64,000 nucleotides of DNA, from the NCBI GenBank assembly GCA_965221595.1, contig OZ244900.1:1736001-1800000 (forward strand). The letters run 5' to 3'. Source of the DNA: JAAXGX01 sp965221595 (GTDB lineage Bacteria > Acidobacteriota > Vicinamibacteria > Vicinamibacterales > UBA8438). Positions 55,686-63,877 of this stretch are shown piece by piece (position 1 is the stretch's first letter; each line of letters starts with the position of its first letter). Position numbers and translations under genes: made by a program. The notes below the pieces were generated by a model, which was not told the DNA's origin, made no database searches, and saw only the letters and a program-made list of their open reading frames with translations.

Positions 55686-57251
55686 TCAGTGCGTGTGTCC
55701 GTGCGCCGGCACCTGGGGCGAGAGCGCGGCCAGCCGAATGAGCGGCGCGCCGCGGACCACCACCCGCTCGCCCGGCGCGACGTTGCCGCCGATCTGCACC
55801 TGACCCGACTCGCGATTGCCGAGCCGGACCGGCCGGCGCTCGAAGCTCTCGCCGCCGGTCTGCACGAAGACGACGGGCTGCCCGGCGTCGTCGACGATGG
55901 CGCTCTCGGGCACGGTCACCGCGTCGGTCGCCGCCGCCGCGAAGATGCGCAGGGAGACGGCCTGGCCGATGGCCAGCCGCCGGTCCGGATTGTTCAACTC
56001 GTAGATGATCGGCACGGTGCGCGCCTCGGGTTCGAGGACCCGTCCCACGGCGACGAGCCGGTCGAGCGCGATCGGGACCTCGAATCCGGGCACGTCCAGC
56101 TCGGCGCCGGTGAGCTCGGCGACGCGCGCCAGGGCGGCCTCCGGCAGCGACCCCACGACGTGCACGCGATCGACCGCGACCAGGCGGAACAGGTGCGTTC
56201 CCTCCTCGACGCTGGCGCCGGGCGTGGCATCGGATTCGGCCACGACGCCGCTGATCGGGGCGCGGACGACAAAGCGCATGTCGCGTCCGACCTCGCCCTC
56301 CCCGGTGCGGGTCGTGTCGAGCTGCGCCAGATGGGCCTCGGCCGCTGCGACGCGCGCCTCGGCCGTCCGCTCGGCGACCTGCGTTTCGTGCCGGCGTCGG
56401 CGGGGCAGGGCTCCCGCCGCCACCAGCCGCTCGACCCGCGCCCGGTCAGCCCGGAGCAGCTCCAGCACGTTGCGTGCCTCGGCCACAGCGAGCTCCAGCT
56501 CCGGCCGGTCCTCCCCGTGCCCGCTGTGCGGGATGATCTCGGCCAGCGTGTCACCCCGCGTCACCTGGAACCCGATGGGGCGGGGTGGAAGGTCGTCGGC
56601 CAGCCGGCCGACGACCGGCGCTGTCACATCCGCCCAGCCGCCGGTGCGCGGCTCGATCTCAGCGGCGATGACGAGGCTGTCTGCAATCCTCCGCCGGCCT
56701 GCGGGCGTCGTCGCGAAGTCCAGCGTCCACTGCTGCTCCTTGAGGAAGGGGATCGCGCCGTCCTCGGTGTCGCCGTCCGTGTCGGGCGGCGCGGCCGCGG
56801 TCGCGGCCGGCAGTACGGTCACCTCGCCGAGCTCGTGGCGGTCGTTCAACCCCGGGGCTTCCAGCGTCACTTCCAGCCGGTAGCTGCCGGCCTGCGCGGG
56901 CACGACATCGATGCCGAAGATGCCCGGGGCCCCGGGCGACTCCACGGTGAATTCCTGATTGCGCGCGCCCGTCAGGCGGACCGCGGCCCGGCCGGCACGC
57001 ACCGGTTCGAACGTCGTCAGGTCCGTGAAGTGGATGGCGAAACGGCTGCTGCCGCCGGCCACGAGCGGCGGGTACTCCATGAACAGCTCGCTGCGCGAGG
57101 TCCAGCGCGTCTCGACTATCGCCGGCGCCTCCCCGCCAACGGCTGAACCTGCCGCATCGACCTCGTGGGCGCGTTCGCCGCTGCACGCGATTGACGCCGC
57201 CAACAACGTCAGCAACTCAGCGGCCCCGAGCCGGGCATGCCGTTTCCTCAT
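55686..57251 (-). CDS. RND efflux membrane-fusion protein with N-terminal accessory domain
   Basis: A 521-residue periplasmic adaptor. After a lipoprotein-like signal (LLAASIACSGE) comes a beta-rich domain (about 45-150) with SRFAIHFTDLTTFEPVRAGR, an accessory domain seen in some metal-efflux adaptors. Then the HlyD-type body: a coiled coil (about 250-330), RFVVRAPISGVVAE and the beta-barrel. The C-terminus ends in HGHTH, a possible metal site. The ATG overlaps the stop of the outer-membrane gene (ATGA). Confidence 0.88.
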   Translation of the reverse strand: MRKRHARLGAAELLTLLAASIACSGERAHEVDAAGSAVGGEAPAIVETRWTSRSELFMEYPPLVAGGSSRFAIHFTDLTTFEPVRAGRAAVRLTGARNQEFTVESPGAPGIFGIDVVPAQAGSYRLEVTLEAPGLNDRHELGEVTVLPAATAAAPPDTDGDTEDGAIPFLKEQQWTLDFATTPAGRRRIADSLVIAAEIEPRTGGWADVTAPVVGRLADDLPPRPIGFQVTRGDTLAEIIPHSGHGEDRPELELAVAEARNVLELLRADRARVERLVAAGALPRRRRHETQVAERTAEARVAAAEAHLAQLDTTRTGEGEVGRDMRFVVRAPISGVVAESDATPGASVEEGTHLFRLVAVDRVHVVGSLPEAALARVAELTGAELDVPGFEVPIALDRLVAVGRVLEPEARTVPIIYELNNPDRRLAIGQAVSLRIFAAAATDAVTVPESAIVDDAGQPVVFVQTGGESFERRPVRLGNRESGQVQIGGNVAPGERVVVRGAPLIRLAALSPQVPAHGHTH

Positions 57252-58480
57252 GGGTGCCTCCGCCTTCCGACCGCCCGGTCCAGGTCGATGACGGCGCGCC
57301 GCGCGGCGGCGTACAGCTCCAGCAGGCGGAGCCGCGCGCTCAGCACGACCCGCTGTGCGTCGAGCCGCTCCAGGATCGTGAATTCGCCTTCGTCGTGGGC
57401 TGCCGCGGCGATGTCGGCCAGCGCGGCGGCCGGCTCCACGGATTCGAGGCGGTAGCGCTCGGCCAGCTCCCGGTAGCCCGCGGCCCGCGTGTGCGCCGCC
57501 CGCACCTCGCTCTCGATGCGCCCGTGCAGCGCCTGCCGCTCGGCGTCGGTCCGGGCCCGTGCCGCCTCCGCGCGCGCCACCTGCACCTGTCCGCGATTGA
57601 AGAGTGGGAGTGACATCGTCGCAGTGAACGCGTAGCCCGAGTCGTGGCCGATGGGCTGGCTGCGCGCGCGTTTGAGGCCGGCGCTCACCGACGCAGCGGG
57701 CAGGCGGAGGCGCTCGGCCGCGCGCCGCTCGAGCGTCCATTGCGTCGCACGCTGGGCCAGGGACCGATAGTCGGGCCGCTGCTCCAGGGCTTCCATGACA
57801 AGCGTGTCGAGGCTCGCGACCGCAGCGCGCTCGGCCAGTTCGCCCACGGCGGTCAGGCCGAAAGGATCGGTGCCGGGCGCCAGGAAGGCTGCCAGCCGGG
57901 ACTGGGCAACCCGCCGGTCGATGACGGCCGTGTGCAGGTCGGTCTCGATCTCGGCCACCTCGCGCTCGGCGCGCAGCCGGTCGAACCGGGAGCCTTCCCC
58001 CTCCTCCTCGCGCGCGCGCAGCGTGCCGACCAGCTGCCCCAGTTCGGACAGATCCGCGCTCAGCACGCGCGCGCGTTCCTGTGCGAGCAGCAGATCGATG
58101 AAGGCGAGGCGTAGCCGCGCTTCCAGCACCAGCCGGGAAGCGGCAGCCTCGGACGCCGCGGCGGCGCCGGCCTGGTCGGCGGCCTCGCCGAGCAGGCCGA
58201 GCCGGCCTCGCACCGGCAGGTCCTGGGAGATGACGAGGAAGTTGTCGACGAAGATGCCGGCCTCCTCGCGCGTGTAGCTGACCGCCGGATTGGACAGCAG
58301 GCTCCGCTCGCGCGCTGCGGCTGCGCGCTCCCGCACCAGGAAACCGAGTACCTGGAGCTGCGGATGCTCCCGGCGCATCTGCTCGAGTGCCTGCGCCTCG
58401 GTGAGCATCTGGCCGGAGGCCGCCGGCCCGGCCAGGCTCCAGCAACCGGCTGCCAGTACGACAGATCGCCAATCGCACAT
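57248..58480 (-). CDS. RND efflux outer-membrane protein (TolC/CusC type)
   Basis: A 410-residue outer-membrane channel with a signal peptide (about 8-23, AGPAASGQ) and two long coiled-coil regions of the OEP fold (about 80-210 and 270-400). The repeated halves have LLSNPAVSYTREEAG and YAFTATMSLPLFNRGQVQVAR. It completes the tripartite export system with the two following genes. I chose ATG 58480; a TTG three codons upstream is possible. Confidence 0.9.
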   Translation of the reverse strand: MCDWRSVVLAAGCWSLAGPAASGQMLTEAQALEQMRREHPQLQVLGFLVRERAAAARERSLLSNPAVSYTREEAGIFVDNFLVISQDLPVRGRLGLLGEAADQAGAAAASEAAASRLVLEARLRLAFIDLLLAQERARVLSADLSELGQLVGTLRAREEEGEGSRFDRLRAEREVAEIETDLHTAVIDRRVAQSRLAAFLAPGTDPFGLTAVGELAERAAVASLDTLVMEALEQRPDYRSLAQRATQWTLERRAAERLRLPAASVSAGLKRARSQPIGHDSGYAFTATMSLPLFNRGQVQVARAEAARARTDAERQALHGRIESEVRAAHTRAAGYRELAERYRLESVEPAAALADIAAAAHDEGEFTILERLDAQRVVLSARLRLLELYAAARRAVIDLDRAVGRRRHP

Positions 58481-58583
58481 TCTTGTCAACTCCGCTGCCG
58501 CCCGCCGAGGCGGTGGACGACGTCTTACGTATCGGTCGGGTGTACGAGCGCACGCCTGCTGCGGGCGCGCGGCGCAGGTGGTC

Positions 58584-59006
58584 TCAGAGCAGGCGGGGCG
58601 GGGCGCGGGTGGAGCCGCGTGCCCGTGGGGGCGGGTCGGGGTCGGCGCACGCGGCGGCGGGCGCCATCCGGCTTGCCGGATCGCAGAGCGCGGCGGACGG
58701 CAGGGCTGCCGCCGGCGCGGGCCCGGTATCGAAGCCGGCGCGCGGCGCTTCGGCGGACGCTGTCAGCGCGACCGAGACGCGCTCGCCGATATCGGCGCCC
58801 GGCGTCCCGCTTCCCCGGCGTTCGCCCGGGTGCCAGTGGATGCCGTGCCAATCGCGGCGCGCCTCATGCTCGCCGGCCGCTGCCTCGCTGCCCGCACCGA
58901 CCGCGTGATCGTGGCCGGGCGGGTGCACGTGGGCGAAGGGCGCCGACGTCCCGGACGACAGCAGCGTCGCAACGAGCAGCGACCGCACCAAGCGTTGCCG
59001 CATCAC
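58584..59006 (-). CDS. Small exported His-rich protein upstream of metal efflux genes
   Basis: A 140-residue protein with a signal peptide (about 7-25, SGTSAPFAHVH). Histidines are concentrated at about 26-58 (HVHPPGHDH and RDWHGIHWHPGE). The C-terminal half is Ala/Pro/Arg-rich and ends in STRAPPRLL. Small periplasmic His-rich proteins at the head of czc-type operons act as metal buffers or sensors. The role is inferred. It is 103 bp upstream of the outer-membrane gene on the same strand. Confidence 0.65.
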   Translation of the reverse strand: MMRQRLVRSLLVATLLSSGTSAPFAHVHPPGHDHAVGAGSEAAAGEHEARRDWHGIHWHPGERRGSGTPGADIGERVSVALTASAEAPRAGFDTGPAPAAALPSAALCDPASRMAPAAACADPDPPPRARGSTRAPPRLL

Positions 59007-59118
59007 CCTCTATCCTGGCGACGGACCGGGTTGCTGTCAACCACCAAGACGATCTAGAGTCTGTGCGCTCCTGGCGGTCGATGCCGGGGCACCGCGGTAC
59101 GGAACAGCAGGAGGGAAC

Positions 59119-59544
59119 ATGCAGAGCACGGCATCAGCCGTCTGGAAGGGTGGTCTTCGGGAGGGGAGCGGCGCGATCTCGAGCCGCAGCGGTGTGCTGT
59201 CGGAGACGCCTTACACGTTCAGCACGCGTTTCGAGGGCAGCGCCGGCACCAATCCGGAGGAGCTCATCGCCGCGGCCCATGCCGGCTGCTTTTCGATGGC
59301 GTTCTCGGCGCAGCTCGGCGAGGCCGGGCTCACACCCGATCACGTCAGCACCACCGCCACCGTCACCCTCGAGCAGGTGGACGGCGGGTTTGCGGTCACC
59401 AGAATCCATCTCGACGTATCGGCCAGGATACCCGGGGCTGATCGCGCTGCGTTCGACACGGCGGCGCACAACGCCAAGACCGGCTGTCCGATCTCGAAGT
59501 TGATGAATGCCGAGATTTCGATGAGCGCCACCCTCGAGTCCTAG
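59119..59544 (+). CDS. osmC: OsmC/Ohr family peroxidase
   Basis: A 141-residue thiol peroxidase that reduces organic hydroperoxides. Both catalytic cysteines are present, in HAGCFSMAFS (about 57) and KTGCPISKLM (about 122). The family blocks TNPEELIAAAHAGCF and ETPYTFSTRFEG fit OsmC more than Ohr. GGAGGGAAC precedes the ATG. It ends with TAG directly at repeat A7. Confidence 0.94.
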   Translation: MQSTASAVWKGGLREGSGAISSRSGVLSETPYTFSTRFEGSAGTNPEELIAAAHAGCFSMAFSAQLGEAGLTPDHVSTTATVTLEQVDGGFAVTRIHLDVSARIPGADRAAFDTAAHNAKTGCPISKLMNAEISMSATLES

Positions 59545-59701
59545 CAGCCCGCGGCAAGAGCCCGCGCTGCATTCGACGGGCGCTGCATCCCGCCTGACTG
59601 CGTTGCCCCTCGTCGCATAGGCCCGCTAGGCTCCCGCGTTGCGCCTGGCTAGGCGGGCGCAACGCCCGCCTCGGTGCGAGGCAGGGTTTCACCGCGGGCT
59701 G
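59545..59701 (-). repeat. Palindromic repeat A, copy A7 (long form, antisense)
   Basis: A 157 bp copy after the osmC TAG. Its ends are CAGCCCGCGG and CCGCGGGCTG. Compared with the other copies one base pair has changed on both arms (T-A to C-G), so pairing is kept. It is more diverged in the middle than A2 or A6 and has a stop in the frame open in the others. Together with the hairpin at 59716 it fills the 204 bp before the next gene, which is on the minus strand. Confidence 0.85.
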
Positions 59702-59715
59702 GCGTAGCGGCCGGG

Positions 59716-59744
59716 AGATTCGGGGCGCCGCCCCGTCCGAATCT
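59716..59744. terminator. Hairpin, 3'-end part of a repeat B (B3)
   Basis: AGATTCGG pairs with CCGAATCT around an inner GGGGC/GCCCC stem. The TTCGGGGCG ... GTCCGAA order is that of the 3' ends of B1 and B2, so this looks like a B fragment lying beside A7. It sits 5 bp from the end of the minus-strand gene 59749-60243 and after osmC and could terminate both. Confidence 0.55.
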
Positions 59745-59748
59745 GGAT

Positions 59749-60243
59749 TTACTCCAGCGGCGAGATGGTCCCGTACATCAACCCGCGGTACTCGCCGTGG
59801 TCCCAGGTGCCGGCGTACCGTTCATCGTGGAAGACGACGCGAGCGCCGAACTCGTCGCCCAGGCCCGGGATGGCGAAGTCGGTGATGCTCACCATGGGCG
59901 TGTCTCCCGCCCAGACGACCGGCAGCACGATCGGCAGCGTGACGTCGACGCTGCCGTAGGTGACGCGCGCATCGAATCGCCAGTTGCCGTCGTCGAGCTT
60001 CGTCACCTGGCTGATCTCGTAACGTTCGGGCAGGCCGTCCCGCCGCTCCTCGCCCTCCAGGGTGAAGTGGCCGACGAGCACGACGTTGCGCATCCGCTCG
60101 GTGAAATCGCGCTCGAGGTCGGTCAGCGAGGCCGGGTCCGCCGCCCTCCCTACCCCGGACGCCCCCAGCACCAGGCCGAGAACGACGCCGACCACGAGCG
60201 CAGCCACCGCCGGGAGCATCTTCACCAGCTTGTTCATGTTCAT
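59749..60243 (-). CDS. Signal-anchored hypothetical protein
   Basis: A 164-residue protein with an N-terminal hydrophobic segment (about 9-32) after MNMNKLVKMLP, probably a signal peptide or anchor. The body contains DFTERMRNVVLVGHFTLEGEE and GNWRFDARVTYGSVDVTLPI, a beta-rich pattern. GGAGGAGG lies upstream of the ATG. I do not recognise a family. It faces osmC across repeat A7. Confidence 0.75.
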   Translation of the reverse strand: MNMNKLVKMLPAVAALVVGVVLGLVLGASGVGRAADPASLTDLERDFTERMRNVVLVGHFTLEGEERRDGLPERYEISQVTKLDDGNWRFDARVTYGSVDVTLPIVLPVVWAGDTPMVSITDFAIPGLGDEFGARVVFHDERYAGTWDHGEYRGLMYGTISPLE

Positions 60244-60388
60244 AGGTAGCGACCTCCTCCGGTGCCCGGGATTATAGCGGCCCGTGTTGCCGCGCGGAAC
60301 CTGCGCGCCCCGCCCCGCGCCGTCCGAGGGCGCGGCCCTGCCGAGAGTGATACGATGAACAGAAAATTCCCTCCGCCCGGAGTCGCTC

Positions 60389-60721
60389 ATGGATACCTAC
60401 TACCACCCCCCCGATCTGGGCCGGTTCGGCGACATGGGCAAGGAGGCGCCCGAGCTCTGGGAGAAGTTCTCGGCGTGGTACGACGCGGTGTTCGCCGAGG
60501 GCGCGCTGACCGAGCGCGAGAAGGCGCTGATCGCGCTCGCGGTGGCGCACGCGGTCCAGTGCCCCTACTGCATCGACGCGTACACGACCGCGTCGCTCGA
60601 GAAGGGCGCCGGACCCGATCAGATGACCGAGGCGGTGCACGTGGCGGCCGCCGTCCGCGGCGGCGCGGCACTGGTGCACGGCGTGCAGATGCGCAACCGG
60701 CTCGAGAAGCTCTCGATGTAG
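60389..60721 (+). CDS. Carboxymuconolactone-decarboxylase/peroxidase-like protein of the arsenosugar pair
   Basis: A 110-residue protein of the AhpD/CMD fold with the redox pair C58/C61 in VQCPYCIDAYTTASL, a His downstream and the helix AVHVAAAVRGGAALVHG. It sits 2 bp before the arsS-like gene, the position of the peroxidase-like partner in arsenosugar clusters. Its substrate is inferred from this order only. The start is ATG 60389. Confidence 0.85.
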   Translation: MDTYYHPPDLGRFGDMGKEAPELWEKFSAWYDAVFAEGALTEREKALIALAVAHAVQCPYCIDAYTTASLEKGAGPDQMTEAVHVAAAVRGGAALVHGVQMRNRLEKLSM

Positions 60722-60723
60722 CC

Positions 60724-61818
60724 ATGTCCCTGGCGACGCTCCTCAACACGCGCTCTCCGCTGGCCCCCCCGGCCGCCCAGCGGGCGCACCTCGAAGCGCT
60801 GCCCCTCGCCCGGACGTTCGATGACGCCGCGGCTGCGGCAGGGCATGCGCCGCTGCGGCCGGTGGCAACCACGACCCTGCAGATCAACGTCGGCAAGCGC
60901 TGCAATCAGGCCTGCCACCACTGCCACGTCGACGCCGGCCCGGACCGCCGCGAGGTGATGCCGGACGCTGTGGTCGAGGCCTGCCTCGCGCTGCTCGCGG
61001 CGACCGACATACCAACCGTGGACATCACCGGTGGCGCCCCGGAGATGCACCCGCGGTTCCGGGACCTGGTCAGGCGGTCGGCGGCGCTGGGCCGGCGGGT
61101 GATGGACCGCTGCAACCTGACGATTCTGACGCTGCCCGCGTACGGCGATCTGCCTGAGTTCCTGGCGGAGCACGGCGTGGAGATCGTGGCGTCGCTGCCC
61201 TCCTATGCTGCGACGATGACCGACCGGCAGCGTGGCGGGGGCGTGTTCGAGAAATCCCTGGAGGCGTTGCGGCGGCTCAACGGGCTGGGCTACGGGATGC
61301 CGGAATCGGGCCTGGAGCTCGACCTCGTGACCAATCCCGTCGGGGCCTTCCTGCCGGCCGGCCAGGCCGCGCTCGAGCGGGACTGGAAGCGGGAGCTGCA
61401 GCGGCGTCACGGCATACGGTTCAATCGTCTGCTGACGATCACGAACATGCCGATCAGCCGCTACCTGGCCTGGCTCGAGCAGTCCGGCAATCTGGAGAGC
61501 TACATGGATCGCCTGGTCCAGGCGTTCAATCCGGCCACCGTCGACGGCCTGATGTGCCGCTCCACGCTCAGCATCGGCTGGGACGGCCGGATCCACGACT
61601 GCGATTTCAACCAGATGCTGGACCTGGCGGTAGAACCGTCGGCGCTGCAGACGGTGACGGATCTGGCGCACGGCCTGACGATGCCGGACGGCCCACCGAG
61701 GTCGCCCGCGCAGGCGCTGGCCGTGCTGCAGGCGCGGCGCATCGTCACCGGCCCGCACTGCTTCGGCTGCACGGCCGGGGCTGGCAGCTCGTGCGGCGGC
61801 GCAACGACCGCGGCCTGA
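60724..61818 (+). CDS. arsS: ArsS-type radical SAM protein
   Basis: A 364-residue radical SAM enzyme. The cluster motif CNQACHHC lies at about 60-67 in INVGKRCNQACHHCHVDAGP. Further marks of the ArsS/DUF3641 group are ITGGAPEMHPRFRDLVR, DLVTNPVGAFLPAGQ, ITNMPISRYL and the Cys-rich end HCFGCTAGAGSSCGG. ArsS makes dimethylarsinoyl ribose derivatives in arsenic detoxification. ArsM, the methyltransferase, is not in the window. Confidence 0.92.
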   Translation: MSLATLLNTRSPLAPPAAQRAHLEALPLARTFDDAAAAAGHAPLRPVATTTLQINVGKRCNQACHHCHVDAGPDRREVMPDAVVEACLALLAATDIPTVDITGGAPEMHPRFRDLVRRSAALGRRVMDRCNLTILTLPAYGDLPEFLAEHGVEIVASLPSYAATMTDRQRGGGVFEKSLEALRRLNGLGYGMPESGLELDLVTNPVGAFLPAGQAALERDWKRELQRRHGIRFNRLLTITNMPISRYLAWLEQSGNLESYMDRLVQAFNPATVDGLMCRSTLSIGWDGRIHDCDFNQMLDLAVEPSALQTVTDLAHGLTMPDGPPRSPAQALAVLQARRIVTGPHCFGCTAGAGSSCGGATTAA

Positions 61819-61865
61819 GGCACGGGGTATACGGCGACACGCAACGACGAAGCGAGGAGGAAGCC

Positions 61866-62774
61866 ATGAAGAGAGGGCTCGTGCTCGGTCTGCTGCTGGC
61901 GGTTGGCGCCCTGTCGCTCGCTACCGCGACCAGCGGGCAGCAGGAGGAGATGGTCGTCGACGTCGAGCAGCTCCAGGACAACCTGTATGTCCTGCGGGGT
62001 GGCGGCGGCAACTCGGCCGCGTTCGTGACCAGCGACGGCGTGGTGCTGGTCGACACCAAGGTGCCCGGCTGGGGCCAACCGCTGATCGACACGATAGCGG
62101 GGCTGACTTCCAGGCCCGTGACGACGATCATCAACACGCACACCCACTTCGATCACGTGAGCGGCAACGTCGAGTTCCCGGCCACCGTCCAGGTCGTGGC
62201 GCATGAGAACACCCAGCGGCTGATGCGCGAGTGGAACGACATCACGGGCCTGGGCTTCGCGGGGGAGGACGTCTTCGCCGCCAGCAACGGCGTCGGGATT
62301 GCGAACCTCACCTTCTCGGACCGGATGAGCCTGGGCAGCGGGGCGGACCGGGTCGACGTCTACTACTTCGGCCGCGGCCACACCGGGGGCGACGCCTGGG
62401 TCGTGTTCCCGGCGCTGCGGACCCTGCACACCGGCGACATGTTCGCGAGCAAGGGGCTGCCGCTGCTGGATGCCGCCAACGGCGGCAGCGGTGTCGATTT
62501 CCCTGCCACGCTGGACAACGCCTACACCACGCTGACCGGGGTCGACACGATAATCACCGGCCACAGCGGGCAGATGACGCGGGACGATCTGCGCGAATTC
62601 GCGACGTTCATGTACGAGTTCGTCGCTGCCGTGAGCGAGGCGAAGGCGGCCGGGCAGACGCCCGACCAGTTCGCGGCCTCGTGGGAAGTGCCGGCGCACT
62701 TCGCCGGCTACGCTGCGCCCATGCCCGAGCGCCTGGCGGCCGCTGCGCAGGTGATCTACGACGAGCTGCCGTAG
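61866..62774 (+). CDS. Secreted metallo-beta-lactamase-fold hydrolase
   Basis: A 302-residue exported hydrolase with a signal peptide (about 1-24) and the metal motif THTHFDHVSG at about 86-95, then a His in GRGHTGGDA, LHTGDMFAS and IITGHSGQ. It is close to the secreted MBL proteins of acidobacteria. The substrate is unknown. GGAGGAAGCC precedes the ATG at 61866. It is followed at 11 bp by the NIPSNAP gene. Confidence 0.92.
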   Translation: MKRGLVLGLLLAVGALSLATATSGQQEEMVVDVEQLQDNLYVLRGGGGNSAAFVTSDGVVLVDTKVPGWGQPLIDTIAGLTSRPVTTIINTHTHFDHVSGNVEFPATVQVVAHENTQRLMREWNDITGLGFAGEDVFAASNGVGIANLTFSDRMSLGSGADRVDVYYFGRGHTGGDAWVVFPALRTLHTGDMFASKGLPLLDAANGGSGVDFPATLDNAYTTLTGVDTIITGHSGQMTRDDLREFATFMYEFVAAVSEAKAAGQTPDQFAASWEVPAHFAGYAAPMPERLAAAAQVIYDELP

Positions 62775-62785
62775 CGGGGGTGATC

Positions 62786-63298
62786 ATGACGAGGCCCGCG
62801 ACTCGCGCGCTCCTGACGTTGGCGCTGTGCCTGGGCGCGTTCGCGCTCGGCCGCGGCTCGCCGTCCTGGTGGCCGTCCGCTTCGGCAGAGACGAACGGGC
62901 GCGTGTTCGAGCTGCGCCTGTACACCGTGGAGGAGGGCAAGGTCGGGCGGCTCAGCGAGGTGTTCCGGGACAACGTGACGACGATGTTCGCCCGGCACGG
63001 TATGGCCAATACGGCCTACCTGATTCCGCGCGAAGAGCCCCGGTGCGGGACGTTTCGCGCCGGGGCGAGCATCCGCAAGCCCGCCTTCGACTACGGGCCG
63101 TGCCCCTGGTCGCGGGACACCCTCGTCTATCTCTTGGGGCATGCCGGCCCGGAGGCGGCCGAGAGAAGCTGGGCCTCGTTCACGGCAGACGAGGACGGCC
63201 TGCGGAGCTTCCGCGAGGATTACGCGCGAGCCGGGGTCAAGGTGATGCGGATCGCATCCGTGCTCCTCGACCCTACCGAGTACTCGGCGCTGCGCTAG
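62786..63298 (+). CDS. Secreted NIPSNAP-family protein
   Basis: A 170-residue exported protein: signal peptide (about 1-36), then FELRLYTVEEGKVGRLSEVF and YLLGHAGPEAAERSWASFTAD, the ferredoxin-like fold of the NIPSNAP family. It probably forms an operon with the MBL gene, 11 bp upstream. Function is unknown. Confidence 0.88.
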   Translation: MTRPATRALLTLALCLGAFALGRGSPSWWPSASAETNGRVFELRLYTVEEGKVGRLSEVFRDNVTTMFARHGMANTAYLIPREEPRCGTFRAGASIRKPAFDYGPCPWSRDTLVYLLGHAGPEAAERSWASFTADEDGLRSFREDYARAGVKVMRIASVLLDPTEYSALR

Positions 63299-63313
63299 CC
63301 TGGCGCCCCGAGG

Positions 63314-63772
63314 TCAATGCGAGGCGAAGTGCGAGACGGTGCCGTCCTCGTCGAACGCCAGCACGTCGTACGGCTGCGGGTTCGGACCCTCCATGCCGGG
63401 CGAGCCGATCGGCATGCCGGGCACCGCGATGCCGCGCACGTCGGGACGCTCGGAAAGGAGCCGCTTGATGTCGTCCGCCGGGACGTGGCCCTCGACGACG
63501 TACCCGTCTACGAGCGCCGTGTGGCAAGAGGCGAGACCCCTCGGAATGCCGGCCTGGCGCTTGACCGGCGTCAGGCTGGGGACGTCGGTTGCCCGAACCG
63601 TGAACCCGTTCTGCTCCAGGTGTGTGACCCACACCCCGCAGCAGCCTCAGGTGGGCGACTTGTAGACTTCGACGACCGGTCCGGCGCTGTCCTGGAGGGC
63701 CAGCGTCGCGACCGCCGTCCCGGAGACGATCAGGGCGAAGGCGGCGGCGAGCACACTCAGTCGCATATGCAT
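63314..63772 (-). CDS. DUF411 metal-binding protein, probable selenoprotein (in-frame UGA, Sec42)
   Basis: Read from ATG 63772, codons give a signal peptide (about 4-30, LSVLAAAFALIVSG) and then VVEVYKSPT, a TGA at 63647-63649, and GCCGVWVTHLEQNGF. The rest is a complete DUF411 protein with SCHTALVDGYVVEGHVP, GIAVPGMPIGSPGMEGPNP and a normal end. DUF411 proteins read YKSPTCGCCG at this point: UGA replaces the first Cys. It is the only in-frame stop, and a hairpin follows at SECIS distance. With selenocysteine the product has 152 residues. The start has GGAAGGTG upstream. If UGA is a true stop the product would be a 41-residue fragment. Confidence 0.82.
63611..63644 (-). promoter_or_regulatory. 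Putative bacterial SECIS hairpin
   Basis: On the minus strand, just after the UGA, CTGCT pairs with AGCAG and the upper stem GGTGTG pairs with CACACC, closing on the loop GGTCA, with a small interior loop between. The loop begins 17 nt after the UGA, nearly the spacing of the E. coli fdhF SECIS, whose loop also carries GGUC. SelB would bind it during decoding. Confidence 0.65.
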
Positions 63773-63877
63773 GTCACCTTCCATTGTTGATCAAACGCCC
63801 GCGACAGGGAAGCGCGCATATACAATCGGCCCCACGGGTATCGGAATCAGATCGACCCTGGACGGAGCGCGACGGCG

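Noticed and set aside
63314..63634. DUF411 as a short cytoplasmic protein starting at a Met after the UGA
   Set aside because: That start lacks a ribosome site and would remove the metal-binding Cys group; the upstream frame encodes a signal peptide and family-conserved residues.
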